Assembly: GCF_036181745.1 (NCBI RefSeq) | Contig: NZ_CP108080.1 | Location: 1,426,001 to 1,490,000, forward strand | Reading direction: 5' to 3' | DNA length: 64,000 bases | Source of the DNA: Streptomyces sp. NBC_00259 | GTDB taxonomy: Bacteria; Actinomycetota; Actinomycetes; Streptomycetales; Streptomycetaceae | Part shown: one piece after another, positions 18,423-26,235 of the stretch | Position numbering within the stretch: the stretch's first letter is position 1 | Layout: every line of letters begins with the position of its first letter | Made by a program: the position numbers and the translations under genes | Notes under the pieces: generated by a model | The model's input: the letters and a program-made list of their open reading frames with translations, nothing else | What the model was told of the DNA's origin: nothing | Databases searched by the model: none

Positions 18423-19201
18423 CGCCCACACCGCATCTGGAGGAGGCGGGCGAGCGGGGACCGTTGCTGCTGTGCCTGCACGGAATCGGCTCCTCGTCGG
18501 CCGCGTTCGCCCCGCAGCTCGCCGAACTCGGCCGGTACGCACGGGTCGTCGCCTGGGACGCCCCCGGATACGCGGGGTCGGCGGACCCCGAAGCCCCGCT
18601 GACGCTGGACGGCTTCGCCGACGCGGCGGCCGGGGTGATCCGCGAACGCGGCGGGAGCGCCCATGTCCTGGGCGTCTCCTGGGGCGGTGTGATCGCCCTG
18701 CGTCTGGCGGTCCGCCACCCGGAACTCGTCGCGTCGCTGATCGTCGCCGACTCCAGCCCGGGATCCGGGACGGACCCGGCGAAGGCCGCCGCCATGCGGG
18801 CCCGGGCCGGCGAGCTGGCCTCGCTGGGGCCGCGCGCCTTCGCGGAGCTGCGCGCGCGCCGGCTGGTGTCCGCCGGGGCCCCCGCCGAGCTGGTGCGACG
18901 GGTCACCGACACCATGGCCGGCGCGGTCCGGCTCCCCGGCTACGGGTACGCCGCGGAGTCGATGGCCGCCACCGATCTGCGCGACGAGCTGCCCTCGGTC
19001 ACCGCGCCCACGCTCGTCCTCTGCGGCGACCAGGACGAGGTCACCGGCGTCGAGGCGTCCCAGGCCATCGCCGGTGCCGTCCACAGGACCGCCTACGTGA
19101 TCGTCAAGGACGCCGGTCACCTGGCCAACCAGGAGCAGCCCGAGCACTTCAACGCCTGGGTCCTCTCCCACCTCCGCATCACCGCCCGCATCCCCGAATG
19201 A
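18419..19201 (+). CDS. Alpha/beta-fold hydrolase
   Basis: A 260-residue serine hydrolase. The oxyanion region LCLHGIGSS lies near residue 20, the nucleophile serine in GVSWGG near residue 87, the acid in LCGDQDEVT near 205, and the catalytic histidine in KDAGHLANQEQP near 235. The fold matches meta-cleavage-product hydrolases, which cut the C-C bond of ring-fission products, although enol-lactonases and esterases share it. The GTG at 18419 overlaps the previous stop. Its own stop overlaps an ATG at 19198 that is in frame with the cupin gene. Context favours a ring-cleavage-product hydrolase. Confidence 0.85.
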   Translation: MTPTPHLEEAGERGPLLLCLHGIGSSSAAFAPQLAELGRYARVVAWDAPGYAGSADPEAPLTLDGFADAAAGVIRERGGSAHVLGVSWGGVIALRLAVRHPELVASLIVADSSPGSGTDPAKAAAMRARAGELASLGPRAFAELRARRLVSAGAPAELVRRVTDTMAGAVRLPGYGYAAESMAATDLRDELPSVTAPTLVLCGDQDEVTGVEASQAIAGAVHRTAYVIVKDAGHLANQEQPEHFNAWVLSHLRITARIPE

Positions 19202-19202
19202 A

Positions 19203-19257
19203 CACCTCCCGTACGCACACCTCGCGTACGCGCACCTCCCGAACGCACACGTCCACG
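19203..19257 (+). repeat. 15-base tandem repeat before the cupin start
   Basis: Three 15-base units starting at 19203, 19218 and 19233 (CACCTCCCGTACGCA and variants) plus a partial fourth at 19248-19257. If translated from the ATG at 19198, they encode repeated Thr-Ser-Arg-Thr residues in frame with the cupin. Confidence 0.85.
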
Positions 19258-19269
19258 AAGGAGCACGGC

Positions 19270-19791
19270 ATGCCTCTCACCACCACCGCCTACGACAACG
19301 GCGGCGACCTCGCCGCGTACACCGACTCGCTCATCGCGACGAAGGACTCCCGCGAGCCCGACTGGAACACGCTCGCCTTCCAGGCGAAGGCCGGTGACCA
19401 GTACCGCCGCGCCCAGATCCGCTACGTCGGCTCCGGTGCGACCGGCAACCACGAGGGCGACAACCGGATCATCCCGTCCGGCGGGTTCACCTTCTCCAAC
19501 ATGCTGCTGCCGCCCGGTGCCGAAGGCCCCGAGCACACCCACCACGACGTCGAGGAGGCCTTCTTCGTCCTGGAGGGCGAGGTCCGGGTCGGCATCCACC
19601 GCGGCGAGGACGAGGCGGAGTACCGCACGCTCGGCTACCGGGACATGATCGTCGTCCCGGCGGGTGTGGCCCGCTCGCTGAAGAACGAGGGCGACAAGGA
19701 CGCGCTGTTCTGCGTCGTCATCGGCACCCGGAAGCCGCAGGTGCCCACGTACCCCGAGCACTCGCCGATGCACGGTGTCACCCGTGACTGA
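19270..19791 (+). CDS. Single-domain cupin protein
   Basis: A 173-residue cupin. The metal-binding motif is EHTHHDVEEAFFVLEGEV near residue 90, and the second conserved block DMIVVPAGVARSLKNEG lies near 130. Cupins of this size act as dioxygenases, isomerases or decarboxylases, or bind small ligands. The role here is unknown but is presumably a step on a pathway intermediate. The ATG at 19270 has AAGGAG seven bases upstream and was chosen. An in-frame ATG at 19198 overlaps the hydrolase stop and would add 24 residues encoded mainly by a tandem repeat. The gene ends inside the start of the next SDR. Confidence 0.82.
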   Translation: MPLTTTAYDNGGDLAAYTDSLIATKDSREPDWNTLAFQAKAGDQYRRAQIRYVGSGATGNHEGDNRIIPSGGFTFSNMLLPPGAEGPEHTHHDVEEAFFVLEGEVRVGIHRGEDEAEYRTLGYRDMIVVPAGVARSLKNEGDKDALFCVVIGTRKPQVPTYPEHSPMHGVTRD

Positions 19792-20536
19792 CCGGCGCGC
19801 CGGCGTCCGTACGGTCGTCGTCACCGGGGCGGGCCGTGGCCTGGGACTGGCCATGGCCCACCGGGCCGGCGCGGACGGATTCCGCGTCGTCCTCGCCGAG
19901 CTGGACCCGGCACGGGGCGAAGCCGCCGCCGGGCGGCTGCGCGAGGAGGGCCTCGACGCCCACTTCGTACGCTGCGACGTCGCCGATCCCGCGTCGGTGG
20001 AGGATCTCGCCGCCGCCGTACGGGAACTGGGCCCGCTGTACGGCCTGGTGAACAACGCGGCGCTGGCCAACGGCGTCGGCGGAAGTGAGTTCCAGGACAT
20101 CGACGTGGCGGTGTGGGACCGGCTGATGGCGGTCAACGCCCGCGGCCCCTGGCTGGTCGCGAAGGCCCTCCATCCGCTCTTCGCCCCGCCCGGCCGGATC
20201 GTCAACATCGCCTCGGACGCGGCCCTGTACGGCTCCCCGCGGCTCGCGCACTACATCGCCTCCAAGGGCGCCGTGATCGCGCTGACCCGGGCCATGGCGC
20301 GGGAACTGGGCGACAGGGGCATCACCGTCAACGCGGTGGCGCCCGGCCTCACCGAGTGCGAGGCCACCGAGAACGTCCCGGCCGAACGCCACGGCCTCTA
20401 CCGCGCGGGCCGTGCGATCTCCCGCGCGCAGCAGCCCGACGACCTCACGGGCCTCGTCTCCTTCCTGCTGAGCGAGGAATCCCGCTATCTCACCGGACAG
20501 GTGGTCGCCGTCAACGGCGGCTTCACCATGAACTGA
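19784..20536 (+). CDS. Short-chain dehydrogenase/reductase 1
   Basis: A 250-residue classical SDR. It has the cofactor motif TGAGRGLG near residue 13, NNAA near 85, and the catalytic pair in YIASKGAV near 155. AVAPGLTECEATENV follows, and the C-terminus ends in VAVNGGFTMN. It should oxidise or reduce a hydroxyl/carbonyl group with NAD(P)H, for example dehydrogenating a cis-dihydrodiol made by the Rieske oxygenase. The GTG at 19784 overlaps the cupin stop by eight bases. An in-frame GTG at 19775 is possible. No strong ribosome site is visible, which fits translational coupling. Confidence 0.85.
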   Translation: MTDRRAGVRTVVVTGAGRGLGLAMAHRAGADGFRVVLAELDPARGEAAAGRLREEGLDAHFVRCDVADPASVEDLAAAVRELGPLYGLVNNAALANGVGGSEFQDIDVAVWDRLMAVNARGPWLVAKALHPLFAPPGRIVNIASDAALYGSPRLAHYIASKGAVIALTRAMARELGDRGITVNAVAPGLTECEATENVPAERHGLYRAGRAISRAQQPDDLTGLVSFLLSEESRYLTGQVVAVNGGFTMN

Positions 20537-20555
20537 ACCGACGGAGCACCCCATC

Positions 20556-21341
20556 ATGGATCTGGCCCTCGCCGACCGCACCGTACTCGTCACCGGCGGC
20601 AGTTCGGGCGTCGGCCTCGCCACCGTCCGCGCCCTGCTCGCCGAGGGCGCGAACGTCGCCACCTGCGGGCGCGACGCGGACCGGCTCGCCGGGGCGGCCG
20701 CCGGGCTCGACGGCGGCGACCGGCTGCTGACGGGCGTGTGCGACGTCCGGGACGCCGCCGCGGTACGCGACTTCACCCGGCGCACGGCCGATGAGTTCGG
20801 CGGCATCGACGGCCTCGTCAACAACGCCGGGCAGTCCCGGATGAAGGGGCTCGACGAGTCCACCGCCGAGGACTGGCGCGACGAACTGGAGCTGAAGTTC
20901 GCCGGGGTCCTCCACCCCGTGCACGCCGCCCGCCCGCATCTGTCGGTCTCGGACGCGGCGAGCGTCGTCAACGTCAACGCGGTCCTCGCCAAGCAGCCCG
21001 AGACCCGGCTGATCACGACGAGCGCCGCCCGCGCCGGCATCCTCAACCTCTCCAAGTCCCTCGCGGTCGAGCTGGCGGGCGACGGGATCCGGGTCAACTC
21101 GGTCTGCCTCGGCCTGATCGACACCGGGCAGTGGACCCGCCGCCACGCCGCATCCGCCACCGGCCTCGCCTACGAGGAGTGGCAGGCGGAACTCGCCGCC
21201 GACCGCGGCATCGCGCTCGGCCGGCTCGGCCGCGCCGAGGAGGTGGCGTACGCGATCGTCGCGCTGCTGTCGCCCCGCGCCTCGTACATCACCGGCACCA
21301 GCATCGACGTCTGCGGCGGAGTCGGCCGCTCCATCCTCTGA
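20556..21341 (+). CDS. SDR-family protein lacking the YxxxK motif
   Basis: A 261-residue SDR fold with TGGSSGVGLATV near residue 12, NNAGQSRMKG near 88, and a C-terminal TGTSIDVCGGVG. Where classical SDRs have YxxxK it reads TTSAARAGILNLSKSLA, so both catalytic Tyr and Lys are replaced (by Thr and Arg on my alignment). Divergent SDRs of this kind are annotated as oxidoreductases, but the chemistry is uncertain. The ATG follows GGAG and lies 20 bases after the previous gene. It may be a non-classical reductase or a non-redox partner of the first SDR. Confidence 0.8.
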   Translation: MDLALADRTVLVTGGSSGVGLATVRALLAEGANVATCGRDADRLAGAAAGLDGGDRLLTGVCDVRDAAAVRDFTRRTADEFGGIDGLVNNAGQSRMKGLDESTAEDWRDELELKFAGVLHPVHAARPHLSVSDAASVVNVNAVLAKQPETRLITTSAARAGILNLSKSLAVELAGDGIRVNSVCLGLIDTGQWTRRHAASATGLAYEEWQAELAADRGIALGRLGRAEEVAYAIVALLSPRASYITGTSIDVCGGVGRSIL

Positions 21342-21353
21342 GGAGACCCCACC

Positions 21354-22979
21354 ATGCGTTACGACAACGGAGGCGAACTCCTCGTCGCCGTCCTGCGGGA
21401 ACTCGGCATCGACACCGTCTTCGGCATCGTCAGCGTGCACAATCTGCCGCTGGTCGAGGCCGTCGACCGCGAACTGCGGTTCGTCCCCGTACGCCACGAG
21501 GCGTCCGCCGTGAACGCCGCCGACGCCTACGGGCGGGCCCGCGGCACCATCGGCTGCGCCCTGACCTCCACCGGCACCGGCGCGGGCAACGCCGCCGGGT
21601 CACTGATCGAGGCCCTCAGCGCGGGTACGTCCGTGCTGCACGTCACGGGTCAGGTGGAGAGCGGGTTCCTGGGCAGCGGACGCGGCTTCATCCACGAGAC
21701 CAAGGACCAGCTGGGCATGCTGACGGCCGTCTCGACGTACGCCGCGACCGTGACCGGCGCCGATACGGCGGGCCGGGTACTGCGCGACGCCGCCCGTGCC
21801 GCGCTGACCGCACCGGGCGGCCCCGCGAGCGTGGAATGGCCGATCGACCTGCAGTACGCCGCACAGACCGACACCCCGGCCGAGAGCGCCGAGCCGGCCG
21901 TGCCCGCCCCCACCGACGGTGAACTGGCGGCCGCCGGCGCCCTGCTGGCCTCGGCGCGCAGGCCCCTGGTGTGGGCAGGCGGCGGCGCCGTCCGGGCCCG
22001 CGCGGAACTCACCGGGCTGCTGGCCGCGAGCGGCGCGGGCCTGATCACGTCCAACTCGGGGCGTGGCTCGGTGCCCGAGGACCATCCGCAGGTCGTCGGC
22101 AACTTCGCCACGACCCCCGCCGGGCGCGCGCTGCTCGCCGACGCCGATGTGCTGATCGGCGTCGGCAGCCACTTCCGGTCCAACGAGACCGCCGACTACG
22201 GGCTGGCGCTCCCCGCGGCGCACATCCAGATCGACGTCGACGCCGCCTCCCTCGGCCGGGTCTATCCGGTGGAGCACGCGCTGCACGGCGACGCGGCGGC
22301 GGTCCTGGCCCGTCTGCTGCCGTACGCGCGGGCCGCCGAGGCGGGCTGGACGGACCGGGTCGCGGCGGTGCGGGCCGAGGTGCGCGCCGCGCTGCACGAC
22401 TCCATCGGCCCCCAGGCGGCGATCTGCGACGCGATCCGTGCCGCACTTCCCCGTGAGGCGGTCGTCGCCCGCGATGTCACCATCCCGTCGAGCAGCTGGG
22501 GCAACCGGCTGCTGGAGATGTACGACCCGCGCGACAACGTCTTCCCGCGCGGCGGCGGCATCGGGCAGGGCCTCGGCATGGGCATCGGGGCCGCGCTCGC
22601 CCGGCCCGGCTCGCCGACGGTGGTCCTGGCCGGTGACGGCGGCCTGGCGGTGCATCTGGGCGAGCTGCTCACCCTGGCCCAGGAACGGCCCCGGCTCACC
22701 CTGATCGTCTTCAACGACGGCGGCTACGGCGTCCTGCGCAACATGCAGGACCGCTACGGCGACCGCCGCTCCGGGGTCGACCTCGTCACCCCCGACTTCG
22801 AGCAGCTGGCGCGGGCCTGCGGGCTGCCGTACTTGCGGATCGCCGCCGAGGAGCACTCACTGCCGGTGGTGACGGCGGCCGTCGCGTCGGACGGACCGAC
22901 GCTCGTCGAGGTCGATCTGACGGCACTGGGCCCGATGAAGAACCCGTTCACCCCGCCCGTGAAGATCCCCGGCGCATGA
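21354..22979 (+). CDS. Thiamine-diphosphate-dependent enzyme (acetolactate synthase/benzoylformate decarboxylase family)
   Basis: A 541-residue three-domain ThDP enzyme. The N-terminal domain has VRHEASAVNAADAYGRA, supplying the glutamate that activates the cofactor near residue 45. A middle nucleotide-binding-like domain spans about 185-320. The C-terminal domain has GDGGLAVHLGELLTLA and FNDGGYG, the diphosphate/Mg site, near residues 425-460. It should decarboxylate or carboligate a 2-oxo acid. In this operon it may turn a 2-oxo acid fragment into the aldehyde used by the aldehyde dehydrogenase. It starts 12 bases after the SDR. Confidence 0.88.
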   Translation: MRYDNGGELLVAVLRELGIDTVFGIVSVHNLPLVEAVDRELRFVPVRHEASAVNAADAYGRARGTIGCALTSTGTGAGNAAGSLIEALSAGTSVLHVTGQVESGFLGSGRGFIHETKDQLGMLTAVSTYAATVTGADTAGRVLRDAARAALTAPGGPASVEWPIDLQYAAQTDTPAESAEPAVPAPTDGELAAAGALLASARRPLVWAGGGAVRARAELTGLLAASGAGLITSNSGRGSVPEDHPQVVGNFATTPAGRALLADADVLIGVGSHFRSNETADYGLALPAAHIQIDVDAASLGRVYPVEHALHGDAAAVLARLLPYARAAEAGWTDRVAAVRAEVRAALHDSIGPQAAICDAIRAALPREAVVARDVTIPSSSWGNRLLEMYDPRDNVFPRGGGIGQGLGMGIGAALARPGSPTVVLAGDGGLAVHLGELLTLAQERPRLTLIVFNDGGYGVLRNMQDRYGDRRSGVDLVTPDFEQLARACGLPYLRIAAEEHSLPVVTAAVASDGPTLVEVDLTALGPMKNPFTPPVKIPGA

Positions 22980-23001
22980 GCCGGAGAGGAGGCAGCAGGC
23001 C

Positions 23002-23952
23002 ATGAGCGACAACGCGCTGCGGCAGAGCGAACTCCGGCTGACCGTGCACCGCATGACATGGGAGGCGGACGGCGTCCTCTCCGTCGAGCTGGTGCACCCC
23101 GAGGGCAAGCCGCTGCCCGCGTGGACGCCCGGAGCGCACATCGACGTCCATGTGGGCGGGCAGATCCGCCAGTACAGCCTGTGCGGCGACCCGCGGTCCA
23201 CCTGGGTCTACCGGATCGGTGTCCTCGACGCCCCGTCGTCGCGCGGCGGTTCGCGGTACGTGCACACCGGGCTGCGTCCCGGCCAGGACGTCACCGTCTC
23301 CGAGCCGCGCAACCACTTCGCGCTGGAGGACGCCGCCGGGTACGTGTTCGTCGCGGGCGGCATCGGGATCACGCCTCTCCTGGCGATGGCACGCGAGGCC
23401 GCGCGCAGGGGCACCCCGTGGCGCATGGTCTACGGCGGGCGCACCCGTTCGTCGATGGCGTTCACCGGTGAACTGGCCGCGCTGGACGGTGAGGTGGCCC
23501 TCGTACCGCAGGACGAGCACGGGCACATCGACCTGGACGCCGTGCTCGCCGGGCTGGCGGAGGGGACGCTGGTGTACACGTGCGGCCCCGAGCCGCTGCT
23601 GGCCGCCGTCGAGGAGCGCTGCCCGGCGGATCGGCTGCGCCTGGAGCGGTTCGCGGCGCCCGTCGTGGAACGCGCCGACGACGACGGCGCGTTCGAGGTC
23701 GAGTGCCGCGGCTCCGGAGTGACCCTGTCCGTCGGCGCCGGCACCTCCATCCTCCAGGCCGCCGAGGACGCCGGTCTGACCGTCAGCAGCTCCTGCCGCG
23801 ACGGCATCTGCGGCTCCTGCGAGACCCGTGTCCTGGACGGCGTCCCCGACCACCGTGACTTCCTGCTCAGCGAGGCCGAGCACACGGCGAACGCGACCAT
23901 GATGATCTGCGTGTCGCGCTGTGCCTCCGGCCGTCTCGTCCTCGATCTGTGA
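23002..23952 (+). CDS. Oxygenase reductase component (FMN, NAD(P)H and plant-type 2Fe-2S)
   Basis: A 316-residue phthalate-dioxygenase-reductase-type protein. The flavin site is RQYSLCGDP near residue 55, the nicotinamide site GGIGITPLLAMA near 117, and the C-terminal plant-type ferredoxin domain (about 230-316) holds CRDGICGSCETR with a distant final cysteine in MICVSRC, completing the 2Fe-2S set. It should pass electrons from NAD(P)H to the Rieske oxygenase two genes downstream. The ATG lies 22 bases after the previous gene, and the stop overlaps the small-protein frame. Confidence 0.92.
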   Translation: MSDNALRQSELRLTVHRMTWEADGVLSVELVHPEGKPLPAWTPGAHIDVHVGGQIRQYSLCGDPRSTWVYRIGVLDAPSSRGGSRYVHTGLRPGQDVTVSEPRNHFALEDAAGYVFVAGGIGITPLLAMAREAARRGTPWRMVYGGRTRSSMAFTGELAALDGEVALVPQDEHGHIDLDAVLAGLAEGTLVYTCGPEPLLAAVEERCPADRLRLERFAAPVVERADDDGAFEVECRGSGVTLSVGAGTSILQAAEDAGLTVSSSCRDGICGSCETRVLDGVPDHRDFLLSEAEHTANATMMICVSRCASGRLVLDL

Positions 23953-23972
23953 CCACCCCGTTGGAGGCTTCG

Positions 23973-24200
23973 ATGACCACCGCCCCCTGGCCGTACCTGG
24001 ACGTTCACCAGTCCCGTACGCACGAGCCCACCCCGTACGAGCTGAAGCTGGCCGCCACGCTCGAAGAGGTCTTCACCAAGGACGGCCACGAACTGGCCGA
24101 TGTCGTCCGCGGGCTCAACGCCCGCCAGGTCCACGCCCCCGACGGCGCCCCGTGGACCGAGGAGTCCTTCCGTACCGAGATGAAGCGCCTGGGAGCCTGA
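23973..24200 (+). CDS. Small protein with recombinase-like helix-turn-helix segment
   Basis: A 75-residue protein from the ATG at 23973, which has TTGGAGG five bases upstream. A GTG at 23949 would give 83 residues. Residues 25-75 (LAATLEEVFTKDGHELADVV followed by RGLNARQVHAPDGAPWTEES) resemble the small C-terminal DNA-binding segment of large serine recombinases, without any catalytic domain. It lies between reductase and oxygenase with a two-base gap to the latter, so it is made with them. It could be an accessory subunit of the oxygenase or a regulator. The function is not known. Confidence 0.8.
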   Translation: MTTAPWPYLDVHQSRTHEPTPYELKLAATLEEVFTKDGHELADVVRGLNARQVHAPDGAPWTEESFRTEMKRLGA

Positions 24201-24202
24201 CC

Positions 24203-25240
24203 ATGACCCCTTCAACGCCCCTTTCCACAACCGCGTGCACGGCTCCTTCCGCCGACGACATCTACGCGACCGGGCTGCGCAACCAGTGGCATCCCGTCGT
24301 CCCGTCCCGCTTCGTCGCCCCCGGGGCGATGCGCAGGGTCACCGTGCTCGGCGAGCAGTGGCTGCTGTTCCGGCGCTCCGACGGCGCCCTGGCGATGCTC
24401 GCCGACCGCTGCCCCCACCGCGGCGCCCCGCTGTCGCTGGGCAAGCACCTGGGTGACCGGGTGGCCTGCTGGTACCACGGCGTCGAGGTCGGGACCGACG
24501 GCACCGTGTCCTCGGTGCCCGGGCTGCCCGGCTGCAACCTGGAGGGCAGGAAGCTGGTCGCCTCGCTGCCGGTGCGCGAGGTCGGCGGGGCCGTCCTCGC
24601 CTACTTCGGCGACGAACGGCACCCGGAGCCGGTCGACCTGGCGCTGCCCGATCCGCTCACCGACCCGGACGCCGACGCGTTCCTCTGCTACGCCGAGTGG
24701 AACGTGCCGTGGCGGTACGCCGTGGAGAACCTCCTCGACCCGATGCACGGGGCGTTCCTGCACCACGAGTCGCACACCATGTACGACGGGGACACGACGG
24801 CGAAGTTCCGCATCCGGGAGACCGGCCGCGGCTACTTCTTCGAGAAGACCGACCAGCGGGGCGTCAACTTCGACTGGGTCGAGCTGTGCCGCACCGGCGC
24901 CGACTGGGTGGACCTGTCCATCCCGTACCCGCCGTCGGCGGGCCCCGGCGGCCCGTTCGGGATCGTCGGCATGGTGTGCCCGGTGGACCGCGAACGCACC
25001 GGCGTCTTCTTCTGGCGCTACCGCCGCGTCCAGGACTGGCAGCGCGACACCTGGCGCTTCCTGTACCGGACGGTGATCGAGGAGCGGCACTGGGAGGTCC
25101 TGGAGCAGGACCGGGTGATGCTGGAGGCCATGCCGGCCGACGCCGACCAGCGGGAGAACCTCTACCAGCACGATCTGGGTGTCGTACGGTTGCGGCGGCT
25201 GTACCGGGCGCAGGCGGAGCAGCAGGCGGCGGCCGGCTGA
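24203..25240 (+). CDS. Rieske non-heme iron oxygenase, catalytic subunit
   Basis: A 345-residue ring-hydroxylating oxygenase alpha-type subunit. The Rieske cluster ligands are CPHRG (near residue 70) and CWYHG (near 90). The catalytic iron site is ENLLDPMHGAFLHHESH near residue 180, with the bridging aspartate and two histidines. The length and absence of a beta subunit suit the monooxygenase/demethylase branch (vanillate- or phenoxybenzoate-type), which works with a reductase like the one upstream. It probably starts the pathway by hydroxylating or dealkylating the substrate. The ATG follows GGGAG. It is the last gene of the operon. Confidence 0.92.
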   Translation: MTPSTPLSTTACTAPSADDIYATGLRNQWHPVVPSRFVAPGAMRRVTVLGEQWLLFRRSDGALAMLADRCPHRGAPLSLGKHLGDRVACWYHGVEVGTDGTVSSVPGLPGCNLEGRKLVASLPVREVGGAVLAYFGDERHPEPVDLALPDPLTDPDADAFLCYAEWNVPWRYAVENLLDPMHGAFLHHESHTMYDGDTTAKFRIRETGRGYFFEKTDQRGVNFDWVELCRTGADWVDLSIPYPPSAGPGGPFGIVGMVCPVDRERTGVFFWRYRRVQDWQRDTWRFLYRTVIEERHWEVLEQDRVMLEAMPADADQRENLYQHDLGVVRLRRLYRAQAEQQAAAG

Positions 25241-25351
25241 TCACGGCCGACCGGCCCCGCCGTCCGCGGTCGGCCCCGGCGGGGAACGGTCCGGGCGACA
25301 ACGGTCGGGGCCTGAACCGCATACCCAAAAGTCCGTCACAGGGGTCATAAT

Positions 25352-25369
25352 CATCCGATACATCGGATG
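25352..25369. promoter_or_regulatory. Palindromic operator before the GntR gene
   Basis: CATCCGATACATCGGATG has perfect eight-base arms around a two-base centre, 21 bases before the GntR start. Twelve bases of its complement (CATCCGATGTAT) recur at 32074-32085 upstream of the fuconate dehydratase operon, so this is very likely the regulator's own binding site. Confidence 0.75.
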
Positions 25370-25390
25370 TCTTCCTGAGACGAGGTCGCC

Positions 25391-26062
25391 ATGGCTGTCA
25401 CCGACGAGGCCATCGAGAAGATCAAGGGGATGATCGTCTCCGGCGCGCTGCGGCCGGGCGACCGCCTCCCCAAGGAGAGCGAACTCGCCTCCGAACTGGG
25501 CCTGTCCAGGAACTCGTTGCGCGAGGCGGTCCGCGCGCTGTCGTTGATCCGCATCCTCGACGTACGGCAGGGCGACGGTACGTACGTCACGAGCCTGGAC
25601 CCCCAGCTGCTGCTGGAGGCGCTGAGCTTCGTCGTGGACTTCCACCGGGACGACACCGTGCTGGAGTTCCTCGCCGTGCGCCGGATCCTGGAACCGGCCG
25701 CGACGGCGATGGCGACGTCCCGGATCAGCGAGGACGAGCTGGACGCCCTGACCGCACAGCTCGACGCGCTCGGACCGCAGCCCTCGGTGGAGGAACTCGT
25801 CGCCGCGGACCTGGAGTTCCACCGCGGAATCGTGCAGACCTCCGGCAACTCCGTCCTCTGCTCACTCCTCGACGGCCTCTCCGGGCCCACCACCCGGGCC
25901 CGCGTCTGGCGGGGACTGACCCAGGAGGACGCGGTCAGCCGCACCCTCCATGAGCACCGCGCCATCCTGGCGGCGCTCCGCGACCGCGACGCGGAGGCCG
26001 CACGCTCATGGGCGACGGTCCACATCGCGAGCGTGGAGCAGTGGCTGCGGTCGACGCTGTAG
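25391..26062 (+). CDS. GntR/FadR-type regulator, probably of the fuconate operon
   Basis: A 223-residue FadR-subfamily regulator. The N-terminal winged helix-turn-helix (about 5-70) has GALRPGDRLPKESELASELGLSRNSLREAVRAL. The all-helical FCD ligand domain (about 80-220) has the metal-binding pattern in DLEFHRGIVQTSGN and TLHEHRAILAALRDRDAEAA. Members sense sugar acids or other carboxylates. It stands between the oxygenase operon and the convergent sugar operon, but the shared palindrome points to control of the sugar operon and of itself. A strong terminator follows. Confidence 0.9.
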   Translation: MAVTDEAIEKIKGMIVSGALRPGDRLPKESELASELGLSRNSLREAVRALSLIRILDVRQGDGTYVTSLDPQLLLEALSFVVDFHRDDTVLEFLAVRRILEPAATAMATSRISEDELDALTAQLDALGPQPSVEELVAADLEFHRGIVQTSGNSVLCSLLDGLSGPTTRARVWRGLTQEDAVSRTLHEHRAILAALRDRDAEAARSWATVHIASVEQWLRSTL

Positions 26063-26070
26063 GTGTGACG

Positions 26071-26119
26071 CCGGCAGGTGCGGGGCCCGGGAACGTCTCC
26101 CGGGCCCCGCACCTGCCGG
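26071..26119. terminator. Strong terminator after the GntR gene
   Basis: Perfect 22-base arms at 26071-26092 and 26098-26119 with a five-base loop (ACGTC), beginning eight bases after the GntR stop. It separates the GntR gene from the convergent transporter operon and can act in both directions. Confidence 0.9.
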
Positions 26120-26123
26120 ACAG

Positions 26124-26235
26124 CCCCTAGTCCCAATGCCAGTGACTTAACGAGCCACTCGAAGCTCTGACGTGCGGAAACATCGCCCATGGGGCCTCCG
26201 CCGGGCGCCAAAGTCACTGGTATTGCCCCTAGTCC
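26124..26235. mobile_element. MITE-like element with 10-base target duplication
   Basis: The core at 26134-26225 (92 bases) begins CAATGCCAGTGACTT and ends AAGTCACTGGTATTG: 15-base terminal inverted repeats with one mismatch. It is flanked by the direct repeat CCCCTAGTCC at 26124-26133 and 26226-26235, consistent with a target-site duplication. The interior has no coding capacity. It inserted at the end of the permease gene, and the duplication rebuilt the TAG stop. End sequence and duplication length suggest mobilisation by an IS4-type transposase (inference). Confidence 0.8.

Noticed and set aside
23949..24200. Fragment of a serine recombinase as a mobile-element remnant
   Set aside because: It has its own good ribosome site, tight operon spacing and no catalytic-domain remnant, so it is better read as an intact small gene.
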